Below are positions 44,014 to 53,357 of a stretch of 64,000 nucleotides of DNA, piece after piece; positions within the stretch are counted from its first letter, which is position 1; every line of letters starts with the position of its first letter. Location: the NCBI GenBank assembly GCA_964412105.1, contig CAYPNM010000015.1, forward strand, positions 1 to 64,000. Direction: 5' to 3'. The position numbers and the translations under genes are program-made. This stretch comes from JAKAGZ01 sp964412105 (lineage in GTDB: Bacteria > Bacteroidota > Ignavibacteria > Ignavibacteriales > Ignavibacteriaceae). The notes under the pieces are model-generated. The model saw only the letters and a list, made by a program, of their open reading frames with translations, was not told the origin of the DNA and did not search any database.

Positions 44014-45369
44014 ATGACTACAACTGAAGAAATAAAATTTAACTTTAATATACCTTTTAACATACTTGAATCTTATAAAAACAAGGTTGTATCTTCTGAG
44101 GAGGCTGTTCAGGTAGTTAAGCCTCACGATAATGTGGTGGTTCAATGCGGTTGTGCTGTACCGCTTGTATTGATTAATGCTTTGGTAAAGAGAAAAGATG
44201 AACTCACCGATGTAAAAATGATGCACGTACTTACAGTAGGGGAGCTTCCTTATCTTGAACCCGGAATGGAAAAGCATTTTAAACATAATGCATTTTTCAT
44301 CGGAGGGAATTCGAGAAAGGCAGTTAATGAAGGCAGGGCTGATACAACACCAATTTATCTTTATGAGTATCCTTTATTATTCACACGCGGAACTATTCCT
44401 GTGGATGTTGCATTGATACATGTATCCCCGCCCGATGAACACGGATTCTGTAGTTATGGTGTAGACGTAGGTCTGATTAAGAATGTTGCGTTGAAAGCTA
44501 AAAATATAATTGCTCAGGTTAATCCAAATATGCCTAGAACCTATGGAGATAGTTTTATACATATAAATAAAATTAACTACATAGTTGAAGTCAATGATCC
44601 AATAAAAGAATTACCTCAGTTTGAAAATGATTTAACTCCTGAAATAGAAAAAATTTATTCGAAAATAGGTAAGTATGTTGCCGATCTTGTTGAAGACGGT
44701 TCTACATTACAGCTGGGAATTGGTGCGATTCCTGATGCTGTTCTGCACTACCTGCATAATAAAAAAGGGCTTGGAATTCATTCTGAGATGTTCTCCGATG
44801 GAATCATTGAACTTGTTGAAAAGGGCGTTGTAACTAATGAGTTTAAGACAATTCATCAGGGAAAAATAATTGCCGGATTCGTTCTGGGTACAAAGAGGCT
44901 ATTTGATTTTATTCACAATAATCCTCTGATAGAATTTCATCCTCAGGAATATGTGAATGATCCCTTTATTATTGCAAAGAATGATAAAATGGTCGCAATT
45001 AATTCTGCTATTGAAGTCGATTTGACCGGCCAGATTTGTGCTGATTCAATCGGGCCGAGATTGTATAGCGGATTTGGAGGTCAGGTTGATTTTATTCGGG
45101 GAGCTTCAAGATCTAATGGAGGGAAGCCTATTATAGCACTTCCATCTACTACGAAAGACGGGAAATATTCCAGGATAGTTACAAATTTGAAGCCGGGTGC
45201 AGGTGTGGTTACCAATCGTGCTGATGTTCATTATGTTGTTACTGAATTTGGAGTTGCACAGCTTTTCGGAAAATCAATTCGCGAGCGCGTTTATGCTCTT
45301 ACCAACATAGCTCATCCAAAATTCCGGGATATACTCTTGAAATATGCTACCGAGAATCACTATATTTAA
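44014..45369 (+). CDS. acetyl-CoA hydrolase/transferase family protein
   Basis: The 451-residue product belongs to the family of 4-hydroxybutyrate and acetate/succinate CoA-transferases and acetyl-CoA hydrolases. It has VNPNMPRTYGDSFIH, the GIGAIPDAVL loop and the catalytic Glu258 in GIHSEMFSDG, which forms the CoA thioester intermediate. GFGGQVDFIRGA and PGAGVVTNRADVHYVVTE are further family motifs. It could help produce acetate or butyrate during fermentation. The acyl specificity cannot be determined here. Confidence 0.88.
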   Translation: MTTTEEIKFNFNIPFNILESYKNKVVSSEEAVQVVKPHDNVVVQCGCAVPLVLINALVKRKDELTDVKMMHVLTVGELPYLEPGMEKHFKHNAFFIGGNSRKAVNEGRADTTPIYLYEYPLLFTRGTIPVDVALIHVSPPDEHGFCSYGVDVGLIKNVALKAKNIIAQVNPNMPRTYGDSFIHINKINYIVEVNDPIKELPQFENDLTPEIEKIYSKIGKYVADLVEDGSTLQLGIGAIPDAVLHYLHNKKGLGIHSEMFSDGIIELVEKGVVTNEFKTIHQGKIIAGFVLGTKRLFDFIHNNPLIEFHPQEYVNDPFIIAKNDKMVAINSAIEVDLTGQICADSIGPRLYSGFGGQVDFIRGASRSNGGKPIIALPSTTKDGKYSRIVTNLKPGAGVVTNRADVHYVVTEFGVAQLFGKSIRERVYALTNIAHPKFRDILLKYATENHYI

Positions 45370-45372
45370 AAT

Positions 45373-46071
45373 ATGGTAGCAGTAATTGGTGATATCCACG
45401 GGTGTTTTAATACACTTAAAAAATTGGTCGAAAAAATAAGGGAAAAATATCCTTCGGTTGAGCTTTATTGTGTTGGTGACCTGGTTGATCGTGGAAATTT
45501 TAGTTATGAGGTGATTGAATTTGTACAGTCAGAAAAAATTAAATTCACACCCGGCAATCACGATTATATGTTTTATCACTTTGTTCACGAACCTTTCAGT
45601 GGAATGGGGACAGCCTGGCTTTATAATGGTTATGAACCTACCATGCGATCTTATAATGATAAGTATAATAAGATGAATGAGCACCTGGAGTTAATAAAAA
45701 ATGCTCCACTTTATTATAATCTTAATGACTGCTTCATATGTCATGCAGGTATCTCTGCTTATTTGAAAAAGAAATTTTCGGCAAAGGTGCTGGATAATAT
45801 GGAAAAATTTGATAAAGTAATTACTGAAGAGCTGGATACTGATGATGGAATACTCTGGACAAGAAATAAGTTGTTAGATATTGGAAAACTGCAGATTATA
45901 GGCCATACCAGAAAAAATGAGGTAGAATATAACGAAGAGAACCATACTGTTTACATTGATACTTCGGTTTACACAAATCATAAGCTCTCGGCCGTAATAG
46001 TCGAGAATAATGAAATTGTAGAAATATTATCAGTTCGAACAGAATCCGAAGATGTTTCCGTAAAGTATTAA
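45373..46071 (+). CDS. PPP-family metallophosphatase
   Basis: The 232-residue product has the full PPP metal-site series: GDIHG at the start, GDLVDRG, GNHD, a later CHAGIS and the final His in IIGHTRKNEV. These match Ser/Thr phosphatases or symmetric diadenosine tetraphosphatases of the ApaH/PrpE kind. The substrate is unresolved. It starts three bases after the CoA-transferase stop. It is convergent with the next gene, the two stops lying one base apart. Confidence 0.85.
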   Translation: MVAVIGDIHGCFNTLKKLVEKIREKYPSVELYCVGDLVDRGNFSYEVIEFVQSEKIKFTPGNHDYMFYHFVHEPFSGMGTAWLYNGYEPTMRSYNDKYNKMNEHLELIKNAPLYYNLNDCFICHAGISAYLKKKFSAKVLDNMEKFDKVITEELDTDDGILWTRNKLLDIGKLQIIGHTRKNEVEYNEENHTVYIDTSVYTNHKLSAVIVENNEIVEILSVRTESEDVSVKY

Positions 46072-46072
46072 A

Positions 46073-46981
46073 TTAAATGCCAAATACAGGTTCGCCCTCT
46101 GTAATTTCCTCCTTCTTTTCAAAGTTTCTATAAAGATTTAACTCGCTTCCGAGTATCCATATTTTTATAAAGACTCTGCTCCATACCACAAGCTGTTGTA
46201 TAATAAATATTACAAGTATATTAAATCCGGAAGTCATTCCAATTGCTGATTCGAGTTTGAAATATATTAAAAACAATAGCACGGGGATTACCAATAATAA
46301 TAAATAGAGAAAATAAGTACTCAGAAAATGTTTAAATGAAAAAGCAAAGGAACGAAGGATAGTGCGAAATGGCCTGTATTCTTCATTCTCAACCAGCATC
46401 ACTTTTGCATAATCAGTTACTATAAGTAAGAATATGAAAATTAAGAGATATATGACAACTCCTGCAACAAAGGTATAAAAAATAGAGATCTCATTTGGTG
46501 CCGACTTATAAACTGAACTCAGAATCTGGGCAAAAATTATGAAAATGATTACTGCAGTAATTACCTGTGCAATTATCATATAGAGTGCAAGTCTGAAAAA
46601 GCGAGAAAAATATTTAGCACTTGCTTCCCAGAAGAATCGCAGTGTAAATTTATCTTCCTTTCTTTTTAACACGGTCAGAATTCCGCCTTCAAAAAATATT
46701 GTAAAAAGTAGATAAAATATTCCCACCCAAAGAGCAGTTGATATAAAAGGCCTAATAGCATCTCCCGAATGATTCATAAAATCCTGATAAACCGTATAAT
46801 TGAATCCTTTTAATAATTCACTAAAGGCCATTGAGTTTCCGGCCTCTTTTTGAATTGTATTGCCAAATGGAATTGCCAGCATTAACGCCATTAAAAATGT
46901 TATAACATAGATTGTAGTCACTAATTTCTTGGTATTAAATGCCGACTTAAAACCTGTTGTATATGAATTTAATATTTTCAT
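46073..46981 (-). CDS. multi-pass membrane protein of unknown function
   Basis: The 302-residue protein has about six hydrophobic segments (near residues 20-40, 83-105, 133-158, 168-195, 215-240 and 245-270) and no catalytic motif that I can identify. The charged segment ENEEYRPFRTILRSFAFSFKHF between helices resembles proteins of DUF4013-like or similar membrane families, without certainty. It lies 11 bases downstream of the M1 peptidase gene and is probably co-transcribed with it. Confidence 0.7.
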   Translation of the reverse strand: MKILNSYTTGFKSAFNTKKLVTTIYVITFLMALMLAIPFGNTIQKEAGNSMAFSELLKGFNYTVYQDFMNHSGDAIRPFISTALWVGIFYLLFTIFFEGGILTVLKRKEDKFTLRFFWEASAKYFSRFFRLALYMIIAQVITAVIIFIIFAQILSSVYKSAPNEISIFYTFVAGVVIYLLIFIFLLIVTDYAKVMLVENEEYRPFRTILRSFAFSFKHFLSTYFLYLLLLVIPVLLFLIYFKLESAIGMTSGFNILVIFIIQQLVVWSRVFIKIWILGSELNLYRNFEKKEEITEGEPVFGI

Positions 46982-46992
46982 TTTTATACCTA

Positions 46993-49014
46993 CTAAAAAA
47001 TCATTGAAATAGATGTCATTAAGTTTTCGACCCAGAAAATGAATTTAGTAACGTACTTCCTGGCAGGTGAGCTGGAAGGTTTGGTTGTAAAACTATTATT
47101 GTTCAGATTTACATCCATTAGTATCTTATTTTCGGGGTCAACTTTTGCCCATACGACTTTTTCAGGTTTTGTAAACTCGAGATCAAAAGTTCTGTCTTTT
47201 CCATTCCAGGTTGCCAAGGTATCTTTGCCGTTATCAAAATGAACGAGAATATCTACAGGCATTATCACTTCACCCAATCGGTAAACGGAAACTTTAGAAT
47301 GATAGATGTCTTTTCCTTTGTTAGAATGATATCGGTAAAATAATTTTGTTCCTGCGCTGTCATATACTCCAATAGGTGGAGTTACATTCTTAACAGAAAT
47401 GTTGGCCAGTTTATAGTCGCATATATCTGATCCATATAATACCTCGTCAAAAAACCAATTCATATTATCGCCAAATTTATTTCCATATTTCTTTTTGACT
47501 ATTTCGTTCACTATATCAATAAAATTCTTGGCACAAGGATGTTTAAAACTCCATCTATCGAAATAAGTTTTCATTATTTCGTCCATAGTGTTACGACCGA
47601 CCAATCTATCAAGAGTTGTCATCCAGGTAGCTGTCTTACTGTAAGTTATGCTTCCATAGCCTCCATCCTGATATCCCCATGCAGGTCTATAATCTTCTGC
47701 AATTTTTGGATCATTCATTCCAACATAGCTGTTTCGTTGAGATTGCAGATCACCAAAATGATATCCTGCAAGGTTAAAAAATGATGTATTTTTACCATAA
47801 TAATGGTCCATTATCCTGCATTCCATATAAGTATTGAAACCCTCATCGAGAAATGCTTCTTCAAACTCATTCGAGGCCAGCATTCCCATGAAGTAATTAT
47901 GTCCGAATTCGTGAATTACAACATCTTCGGTAAATCGAATTCCTTCCGGCATACCCCATAGACACCCAGCAGTGATGAATGTTGGATATTCCATTCCAGC
48001 AGCGCCCAATCCTCTCAACGGAGGATCAACAATTGTAAGATTCGGATAAGGATATTTGCCGACATGCTCACTAAAATATTCCAATGCATAAATGGCAGAT
48101 TGTGTGTGCCGTTCAGCCTGTGAAAAATGTTCCGGCTGAAGCAGAACTTTTATTTTAACATGCTTCCAGGTAGCTTCTGCAATTTTGAAGATTGGTGAAG
48201 CAGTCCAGGCAAAATCAATTACATCTTCAGCATGAAAAGTCAGAGTTTTTGTTCCATCGCTGTTTTTCTTTTCTCCTGTTTGAATGCCTACGGCTCCTAC
48301 AATATATTTTTGCGGCAGGGTAATTTTTACATTATAAACTCCGAAATCTGCATAAAATTCCGAATTAGCGTGAAACTGATGGCAGTTCCATTCTCCTTTT
48401 GTAGCGTAGCGAATACCCGGAAATTCATAAACCCCGATTTTTGGGAACCATTGTCCAACTAGAAAGAAGTTATCCGCAAAACCGGTTCTTGCAAAAATCT
48501 TCGGAAGTTTGGATTTGAATTTAATGTCAATGTTGACAGTTTCCCCCGGTTTTATGGACTTGCTTAAAGGGACACTAATAACGGTTTGATCATCTGCATT
48601 ATCATCATCTGGATGAATAAATTTAATTTTATTCGTTAAATCTTCGCCGTTTTGAATTTTCATTGAGAGAACATCGGTCCAGCCCCATGAATTAGTTTCA
48701 CTTTCATCTATATTTATGCCCCTCAACTGTCCACCGGATTCCTTCATAAAAGTGGACTTTGTGTTCTTGAAAGCATTTAGATAAAGGTGAAATCTCAATT
48801 CGCTAATAAAATCGTTTGAAAGATTTTTCCAGTGAAGAGTCTCAAAACCATCAATTGTTTTTGTCTCCGTATTCAATTTAACGTCCATATCATAACTCGC
48901 ATTACGCGGGCTTAGAGGCTTTTGAAATATTATTTGTGTAAAAGAGGAACTCGAAACTGAAAGGCAAAGAAGCAGGAAAAGGAATAAGCTTGGTTTAGAG
49001 GGTAATTTTTTCAT
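46993..49014 (-). CDS. M1 family zinc aminopeptidase, exported
   Basis: From ATG 49014 the 673-residue product has a signal peptide (hydrophobic residues 11-20, SSSFTQ), so it acts in the periplasm or outside. The gluzincin site is complete: HEFGH with His368 and His372, and the third ligand Glu391 in FLDEGFNTYME, 18 residues on. The exopeptidase GxMEN motif reads GMEYP, so N-terminal recognition may differ. The C-terminal region is beta-rich. A GTG at 49023 is also in frame but less likely. Confidence 0.88.
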   Translation of the reverse strand: MKKLPSKPSLFLFLLLCLSVSSSSFTQIIFQKPLSPRNASYDMDVKLNTETKTIDGFETLHWKNLSNDFISELRFHLYLNAFKNTKSTFMKESGGQLRGINIDESETNSWGWTDVLSMKIQNGEDLTNKIKFIHPDDDNADDQTVISVPLSKSIKPGETVNIDIKFKSKLPKIFARTGFADNFFLVGQWFPKIGVYEFPGIRYATKGEWNCHQFHANSEFYADFGVYNVKITLPQKYIVGAVGIQTGEKKNSDGTKTLTFHAEDVIDFAWTASPIFKIAEATWKHVKIKVLLQPEHFSQAERHTQSAIYALEYFSEHVGKYPYPNLTIVDPPLRGLGAAGMEYPTFITAGCLWGMPEGIRFTEDVVIHEFGHNYFMGMLASNEFEEAFLDEGFNTYMECRIMDHYYGKNTSFFNLAGYHFGDLQSQRNSYVGMNDPKIAEDYRPAWGYQDGGYGSITYSKTATWMTTLDRLVGRNTMDEIMKTYFDRWSFKHPCAKNFIDIVNEIVKKKYGNKFGDNMNWFFDEVLYGSDICDYKLANISVKNVTPPIGVYDSAGTKLFYRYHSNKGKDIYHSKVSVYRLGEVIMPVDILVHFDNGKDTLATWNGKDRTFDLEFTKPEKVVWAKVDPENKILMDVNLNNNSFTTKPSSSPARKYVTKFIFWVENLMTSISMIF

Positions 49015-49205
49015 ATTATACACTCTTAAATTTTTAGAATTGCAATTAAAAGAACGAAATATTTTATTTTTAAATTATTCTTGATAATTAAATATTATCA
49101 ATTTAGTCTTGATAAGCAATAAATGAGTGTTAATTTTGTAAGGAGTAATATTAAAAATCAGAATATTCATATTAAGTCTATATTGAATAAAATTCGGAGG
49201 ATAAA

Positions 49206-50192
49206 ATGCATAAACGAAGATTAGGAAAAAATGGTCCAGAAGTTTCTGCGATTGGATTAGGTTGCATGGGAATGTCTGAGTTCTATGGCAAAGGAGACGA
49301 CAAAGAATCTATTGAAACAATTCATAAAGCTCTTGACTTAGGTATAAATTTTCTTGATACAGCGAATATGTACGGCCCTTATAAAAATGAAATTCTGGTA
49401 GGCGAAGCTGTTAAAGGAAAAGGGGATAAATTTTTCATTGCAACAAAATTTGGAATTCAGAGATCCAGCGATCCGGCTAAAAGAAGCGTGAACGGAAGGC
49501 CTGAGTATGTTAAGTCTTCCTGCGAAGATTCATTGAAAAGATTGGGAATTGATCATATCGATCTATATTATCAACATAGAGTAGATAAAAATGTCCCAAT
49601 TGAAGAAACGGTTGGAGCAATGAAAAGTCTTGTAGAGGAAGGGAAAGTAAGATTTCTTGGACTTTCTGAGGCAGGAACAGAGACTATAAGGAGAGCCGAT
49701 AAAGTTCATCATATAACAGCGCTGCAAACGGAATATTCATTATGGTCGCGTGATCCTGAAGATAAAATTCTGTCGACAGTCAGAGAGCTTGGAATCGGTT
49801 TTGTTTCCTACAGCCCATTGGGGAGAGGATTTTTAACAGGGAGGTTTAAAAGGTTTGAGGACCTCGAAAATGATGATTATAGGAGGCATTCACCAAGGTT
49901 CCAGGGAGAAAATTTCAATAAAAATCTTGAGCTTATAAAAGAAATTGAAAGTATGGCACAGGATAAAAGGGTAACACCAGCTCAACTTGCGCTAGCATGG
50001 GTTCTTGCTCAAGGCGAAGATATTGTACCAATTCCGGGAACAAAGCACATTCAATATCTGATGGATAATGCCGCTTCAGTTAATATTAAGATTTCCAAGG
50101 ATGAACTTGATAGACTTGAAAAAATTTTCCCCAAAGATGCAGTCTCAGGGACAAGATATCCTGAGGAAATGATGAAGCTTTTGAATGCATAA
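49206..50192 (+). CDS. aldo/keto reductase
   Basis: The 328-residue product is an NADPH-dependent aldo/keto reductase with the complete catalytic tetrad: Asp51 and Tyr56 in FLDTANMYG, Lys81 in IATKFG and His124 in LYYQHRVD. The C-terminal IPIPGTKH-like segment binds the 2'-phosphate of NADPH. The sequence is close to the YakC/AKR13-type group (LGCMGMSEFYG). Its substrate is unknown. GGAGG lies just upstream of the ATG. It stands alone, divergent from the M1 peptidase. Confidence 0.93.
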   Translation: MHKRRLGKNGPEVSAIGLGCMGMSEFYGKGDDKESIETIHKALDLGINFLDTANMYGPYKNEILVGEAVKGKGDKFFIATKFGIQRSSDPAKRSVNGRPEYVKSSCEDSLKRLGIDHIDLYYQHRVDKNVPIEETVGAMKSLVEEGKVRFLGLSEAGTETIRRADKVHHITALQTEYSLWSRDPEDKILSTVRELGIGFVSYSPLGRGFLTGRFKRFEDLENDDYRRHSPRFQGENFNKNLELIKEIESMAQDKRVTPAQLALAWVLAQGEDIVPIPGTKHIQYLMDNAASVNIKISKDELDRLEKIFPKDAVSGTRYPEEMMKLLNA

Positions 50193-50328
50193 AAACATAA
50201 AGTTGCGCGCATTCTCAACTGGTTTTACGATTATCTGAATTACACTGAATCTTTAGTATGATTAAATCATCTAATTTTTATTAGCAGTAAAATGTTATTT
50301 GCTAAATGAATAAACAGGATTTAATCAA

Positions 50329-50625
50329 TTGGAATTAATTAAAGAATTTAAAAGTAAAAAAGTTATCCTCCTGCCTAAAGGTGAATTGAGTGCGCTTTTG
50401 AACTCCTGTGAACTCCTCATTGAAAAAGACACTGTCATTAATGATAAGGTGAGAGTTTTAAAGCAAGATAATATTTTCATTTTCCAGGAAATTACTAATA
50501 AGGATGAAATAGCTCTCCGCAAATTTACCCGCCTCAAAGATGCGGAAACTCTGGTTCAGGATCGTTTAACAGTTTATGAAAATATGTGGAATGGCTGTGG
50601 CTGCAAAGTTAATTATTACGAATAA
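50329..50625 (+). CDS. hypothetical protein
   Basis: The 98-residue product starts with TTG at 50329, with AGG about ten bases upstream. It is a soluble, mixed charged protein ending in the striking segment ENMWNGCGCKVNYYE, whose CGC pair could bind a metal or form a disulfide. No family is recognised. The gene precedes the MTH1187-like gene by 101 bases in the same direction, so a link is possible but unproven. Confidence 0.6.
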   Translation: MELIKEFKSKKVILLPKGELSALLNSCELLIEKDTVINDKVRVLKQDNIFIFQEITNKDEIALRKFTRLKDAETLVQDRLTVYENMWNGCGCKVNYYE

Positions 50626-50726
50626 CCTGCCAATTGACAAGCGAGATTGTAAGGTCGGATTAAAATAGTTAATTTATTTCCTGAAGTTAATTCTATTTTT
50701 TGACAGAATAATTTTCAGGATCTAAT

Positions 50727-51026
50727 ATGAAGGTAATTGCAGATTTTTGCATCATTCCTCTGGAAGTGGGGATTTCCGTTTCAAAATACATTGCCGAATG
50801 TGAACAAATATTTAAGCAAGAGGGTTTAAAAACCAAGCTTCACGCTTATGGGACTAATCTCGAGGGAGAATGGGATACGGTTTTCACCGCTATCAAAAAA
50901 TGCCACGAAAAGGTACACGAGATGGGTGCTCCCAGAATTTCCTCAACCTTAAGATTTGGAACCAGAACGGACCGTCAACAAACAATGGAAGACAAAATCA
51001 AAAGCGTTGAATCCAAATTGAAGTAA
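50727..51026 (+). CDS. MTH1187 family (UPF0045) thiamine-binding-like protein
   Basis: The 99-residue product matches the MTH1187/YkoF-like family: MKVIADFCIIPLEVGISVSKYI, then LHAYGTNLEGEWDTVFTAI and GAPRISSTLRFGTRTD. These small proteins form ferredoxin-like oligomers, and some bind thiamine. It is followed nine bases later by a transporter gene, suggesting that the pair handles the same small molecule, which is an inference. Confidence 0.88.
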   Translation: MKVIADFCIIPLEVGISVSKYIAECEQIFKQEGLKTKLHAYGTNLEGEWDTVFTAIKKCHEKVHEMGAPRISSTLRFGTRTDRQQTMEDKIKSVESKLK

Positions 51027-51035
51027 TATTTGCAA

Positions 51036-51980
51036 ATGGAAGACCTTTTATTTACTGCAAATATTGTTGTCCCTGTATTTATAATTGTTGCGCTCGGATA
51101 TTTACTGAGAAAGAAAAATCTCATCAACGATAATTTTGTTAGCCTTTCGTCAAAAATTGTTTTTAATGTTTCTCTTCCGGTATTAATATTCGTGGAAATT
51201 GCTAAAATTAATCTTGATGTAATCCTCGATTTTAAATTAATCCTGTTTGTATATATAGGTACACTCATTGCTTTCTTTTTAATCTGGATTTTTTCAATTC
51301 CGTTCATAAAAGAGGGTAAAGATCAGAGTGTTTTTTTACAGGGAAGCTTTAGAGGGAATTTTGCCATTGTTGGGCTTGCTTTAATCGCGAATTTGTATGG
51401 ACCTGAAAAGCTGGGAAAAGCATCACTAGTGCTGGCTTTTACTATTCCTCTTTATAACGTACTTGCTGTTATTGCCTTAACAGTACCGGTTCGAAAGGAA
51501 AAAAATATGGATATGAAAAAGACTCTGTGGGAAATTTTGAAAAACCCATTAGTACTCGGAGTCTTATTCGCTTTGCCGTTTTCTTATTTTAAAATTCAAA
51601 TTAATGATTTAATATTGACAACAGCCAATTATGTAGCAGCACTTGCATTACCTCTGGCCCTCCTTGGGATAGGCGGATTTTTGAATTTTGATGATGTGAA
51701 GGAGGGATTCAAATTAACCGGTATATCAACAATTATTAAACTTATAATTATACCGTCGGCTGCGACCGTTGCTGCTTATAATCTGGGTTTTATTGGAGAT
51801 AACCTGGGAATAATCTTTATATTATTCGGATGTCCGACAGCAATAGCGAGTTTTATAATGGCTGAAGCTATGGGGGTAAATAGTAAACTCGCAGGAAATA
51901 TCCTGCTTGTCACAACAGTTTTTTCTGTCTTTACAATTAGTATTGGATTGTTTATTCTTAAGCAAAACGGCTTAATTTAA
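51036..51980 (+). CDS. AEC family (auxin efflux carrier-like) transporter
   Basis: The 314-residue protein, counted from ATG 51036, has about ten membrane segments and the AEC pattern: VVPVFIIVALGYLLRKK, SLPVLIF in the first half and LALPLALLGIGGFL and GCPTAIASFIMA in the second. These are typical of malate or amino-acid related exporters in bacteria. The substrate cannot be assigned. A TTG at 51030 is also in frame. The gene lies directly after the thiamine-binding-like gene. Confidence 0.88.
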   Translation: MEDLLFTANIVVPVFIIVALGYLLRKKNLINDNFVSLSSKIVFNVSLPVLIFVEIAKINLDVILDFKLILFVYIGTLIAFFLIWIFSIPFIKEGKDQSVFLQGSFRGNFAIVGLALIANLYGPEKLGKASLVLAFTIPLYNVLAVIALTVPVRKEKNMDMKKTLWEILKNPLVLGVLFALPFSYFKIQINDLILTTANYVAALALPLALLGIGGFLNFDDVKEGFKLTGISTIIKLIIIPSAATVAAYNLGFIGDNLGIIFILFGCPTAIASFIMAEAMGVNSKLAGNILLVTTVFSVFTISIGLFILKQNGLI

Positions 51981-51995
51981 TTCTGGAGATTTATT

Positions 51996-52466
51996 ATGGA
52001 TAATGGAATATTGAGAGATAATATTGTGCAATTATTGAAGGGTGGGCAAGCTTTTGTAACTTTTGAACAGGCATTAAAAAACGTTAAACCTGAATTGAGA
52101 AATAAAAGGCCATCAAAGGAAATTCACTCCATATGGGAAAATCTGGAGCATATGAGAATTGCGCAGGAGGATATTTTAAAATATACAATTGATCCTAAGT
52201 GGGTCTCACCTGATTGGCCAAAGGATTACTGGCCAAAGGAAACGGATGCTATCAAAAACAAAGATTGGACTGATTCTATCAATTCATTTCTCAAGGATCT
52301 GGGTGAAGTAATCAAACTTGCGGAAAATGAAAGGATCGATCTGACATCTGTAATTCCGCATACTAAGGAGCATACATATTTAAGGGAGATATTGCTTGTA
52401 GCTGATCACAATGCCTACCATCTGGGACAAATTGTATCCGTGAGAAAACTTTTAAATGATTGGTAG
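51996..52466 (+). CDS. DinB-like superfamily protein
   Basis: The 156-residue product has the four-helix pattern of DinB/YfiT-like metal-binding proteins. Histidines lie in IWENLEHMRIAQEDIL and in the C-terminal DHNAYHLGQIVSVRK, placed as the three-His metal site of the family. Members include thiol-dependent transferases and hydrolases, and the substrate here is unknown. GGAG lies upstream of the ATG. It starts 15 bases after the transporter. Confidence 0.85.
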   Translation: MDNGILRDNIVQLLKGGQAFVTFEQALKNVKPELRNKRPSKEIHSIWENLEHMRIAQEDILKYTIDPKWVSPDWPKDYWPKETDAIKNKDWTDSINSFLKDLGEVIKLAENERIDLTSVIPHTKEHTYLREILLVADHNAYHLGQIVSVRKLLNDW

Positions 52467-52634
52467 ATTAGTTCCAATATTTTTAATGTGCAACAACAAG
52501 CAATCCGAGCAAATCAAAAACACTGAAGGGTAACAGTGCCAAAACCGGTGCAAAGAGCAAAATTCTTTTGATGATTACGTGTAAAGGCTTTTCTTATTAT
52601 TAATAATGCATGTCTAAGTATATAGAACGTTCTT

Positions 52635-53069
52635 TTAGTCTTTTCCTATATCTTCGTTCCATAATTCAGGATTTGCAGAAATGAATTCAGTCATCATTTT
52701 TATACATTCCGAGTCCTTCATATCCACAATTTCCACATTATGCTGTCTCATAAATTCGGAGGCCCCTGCAAATGTTTTTGATTCTCCTGCAATGACCTTT
52801 TTTATTCCGAACTGGACTACGGCTCCTGCGCATAAATAGCAGGGCATCAATGTGGAATAAAGAATTGTCCCCTTGTAGCTGCCAATTCTTCCAGCGTTAA
52901 TAAGGCAGTCAATTTCAGCGTGAACCATCGGATTATTTTCCTGAACACGTTTATTATGCCCCCTTGCAATGATTTTGCCATCCTTCACTAATACCGAACC
53001 AATGGGAATCCCACCTTCTTTCAAACCTTTTTTAGCCTCTTCAATTGCTTCTTTTAAGAAAGGGTCCAT
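52635..53069 (-). CDS. cytosine-deaminase-like nucleoside deaminase (FCY1-like)
   Basis: The 144-residue product has the CDA zinc site: His-Ala-Glu in MVHAEIDCL and the PCxxC motif in LMPCYLCAG. The overall sequence (GGIPIGSVLVKDGKII, RGHNKRVQEN, ELWNEDIG at the C-terminus) resembles the small fungal-type cytosine deaminase FCY1 rather than the large bacterial CodA or tRNA adenosine deaminase TadA. It probably deaminates cytosine or a related base in pyrimidine salvage. Specificity is inferred. Confidence 0.82.
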   Translation of the reverse strand: MDPFLKEAIEEAKKGLKEGGIPIGSVLVKDGKIIARGHNKRVQENNPMVHAEIDCLINAGRIGSYKGTILYSTLMPCYLCAGAVVQFGIKKVIAGESKTFAGASEFMRQHNVEIVDMKDSECIKMMTEFISANPELWNEDIGKD

Positions 53070-53151
53070 GTAATTCGCTGAATATGGTTGGTCAATATTT
53101 ATTATAAATAATATACAAAAAAGTGCCTAAAATAAAGAAAGAAATGATTTT

Positions 53152-53186
53152 GCTACGAAATTGTTTCGTAGCGTAAGTAATTACTT
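53152..53186. repeat. dyad symmetry upstream of the LuxR-type regulator
   Basis: GCTACGAAA (53152-53160) and TTTCGTAGC (53164-53172) form a perfect 9-bp hairpin with a 3-base loop, and the palindrome AAGTAATTACTT (53175-53186) follows at once. They lie between the divergent deaminase and LuxR genes. A terminator function is unlikely without a T run, so an operator is possible. Confidence 0.5.
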
Positions 53187-53250
53187 CATCCTTCCCGCAG
53201 AGAATGTTTAATTTTTAGCTGAAATGTGATGAAATTTGTTTTTTTGCTAT

Positions 53251-53266
53251 TGGCATTGTACTTGTA
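53251..53266 (+). promoter_or_regulatory. sigma-54-like promoter candidate
   Basis: TGGCAT (53251-53256), five bases, then TTGTA (53262-53266) gives the exact spacing of the TGGCAC-N5-TTGCA consensus. The -24 GG is intact, but the -12 GC is GT. It lies 92 bases upstream of the LuxR-type gene, near a sigma-54 activator gene. A Bacteroidota-like TTTG-N18-TAACTTTA reading overlaps it, so the promoter class is uncertain. Confidence 0.35.
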
Positions 53267-53357
53267 ACTTTAGCAAAAAATAATTTAGTCTCTAATTATT
53301 AAATACGTTTGTTTTATTTGAGGGTATTATTAATCAATAATTTCGGAAGGTGTTAAT

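Noticed and set aside
52487..52595. Minus-strand hydrophobic frame of about 35 codons (ending LLGLLVVAH) between the DinB-like and deaminase genes
   Set aside because: It looks like a membrane-protein tail, but it is preceded directly by a stop codon and has no start. Too short to claim a gene remnant.
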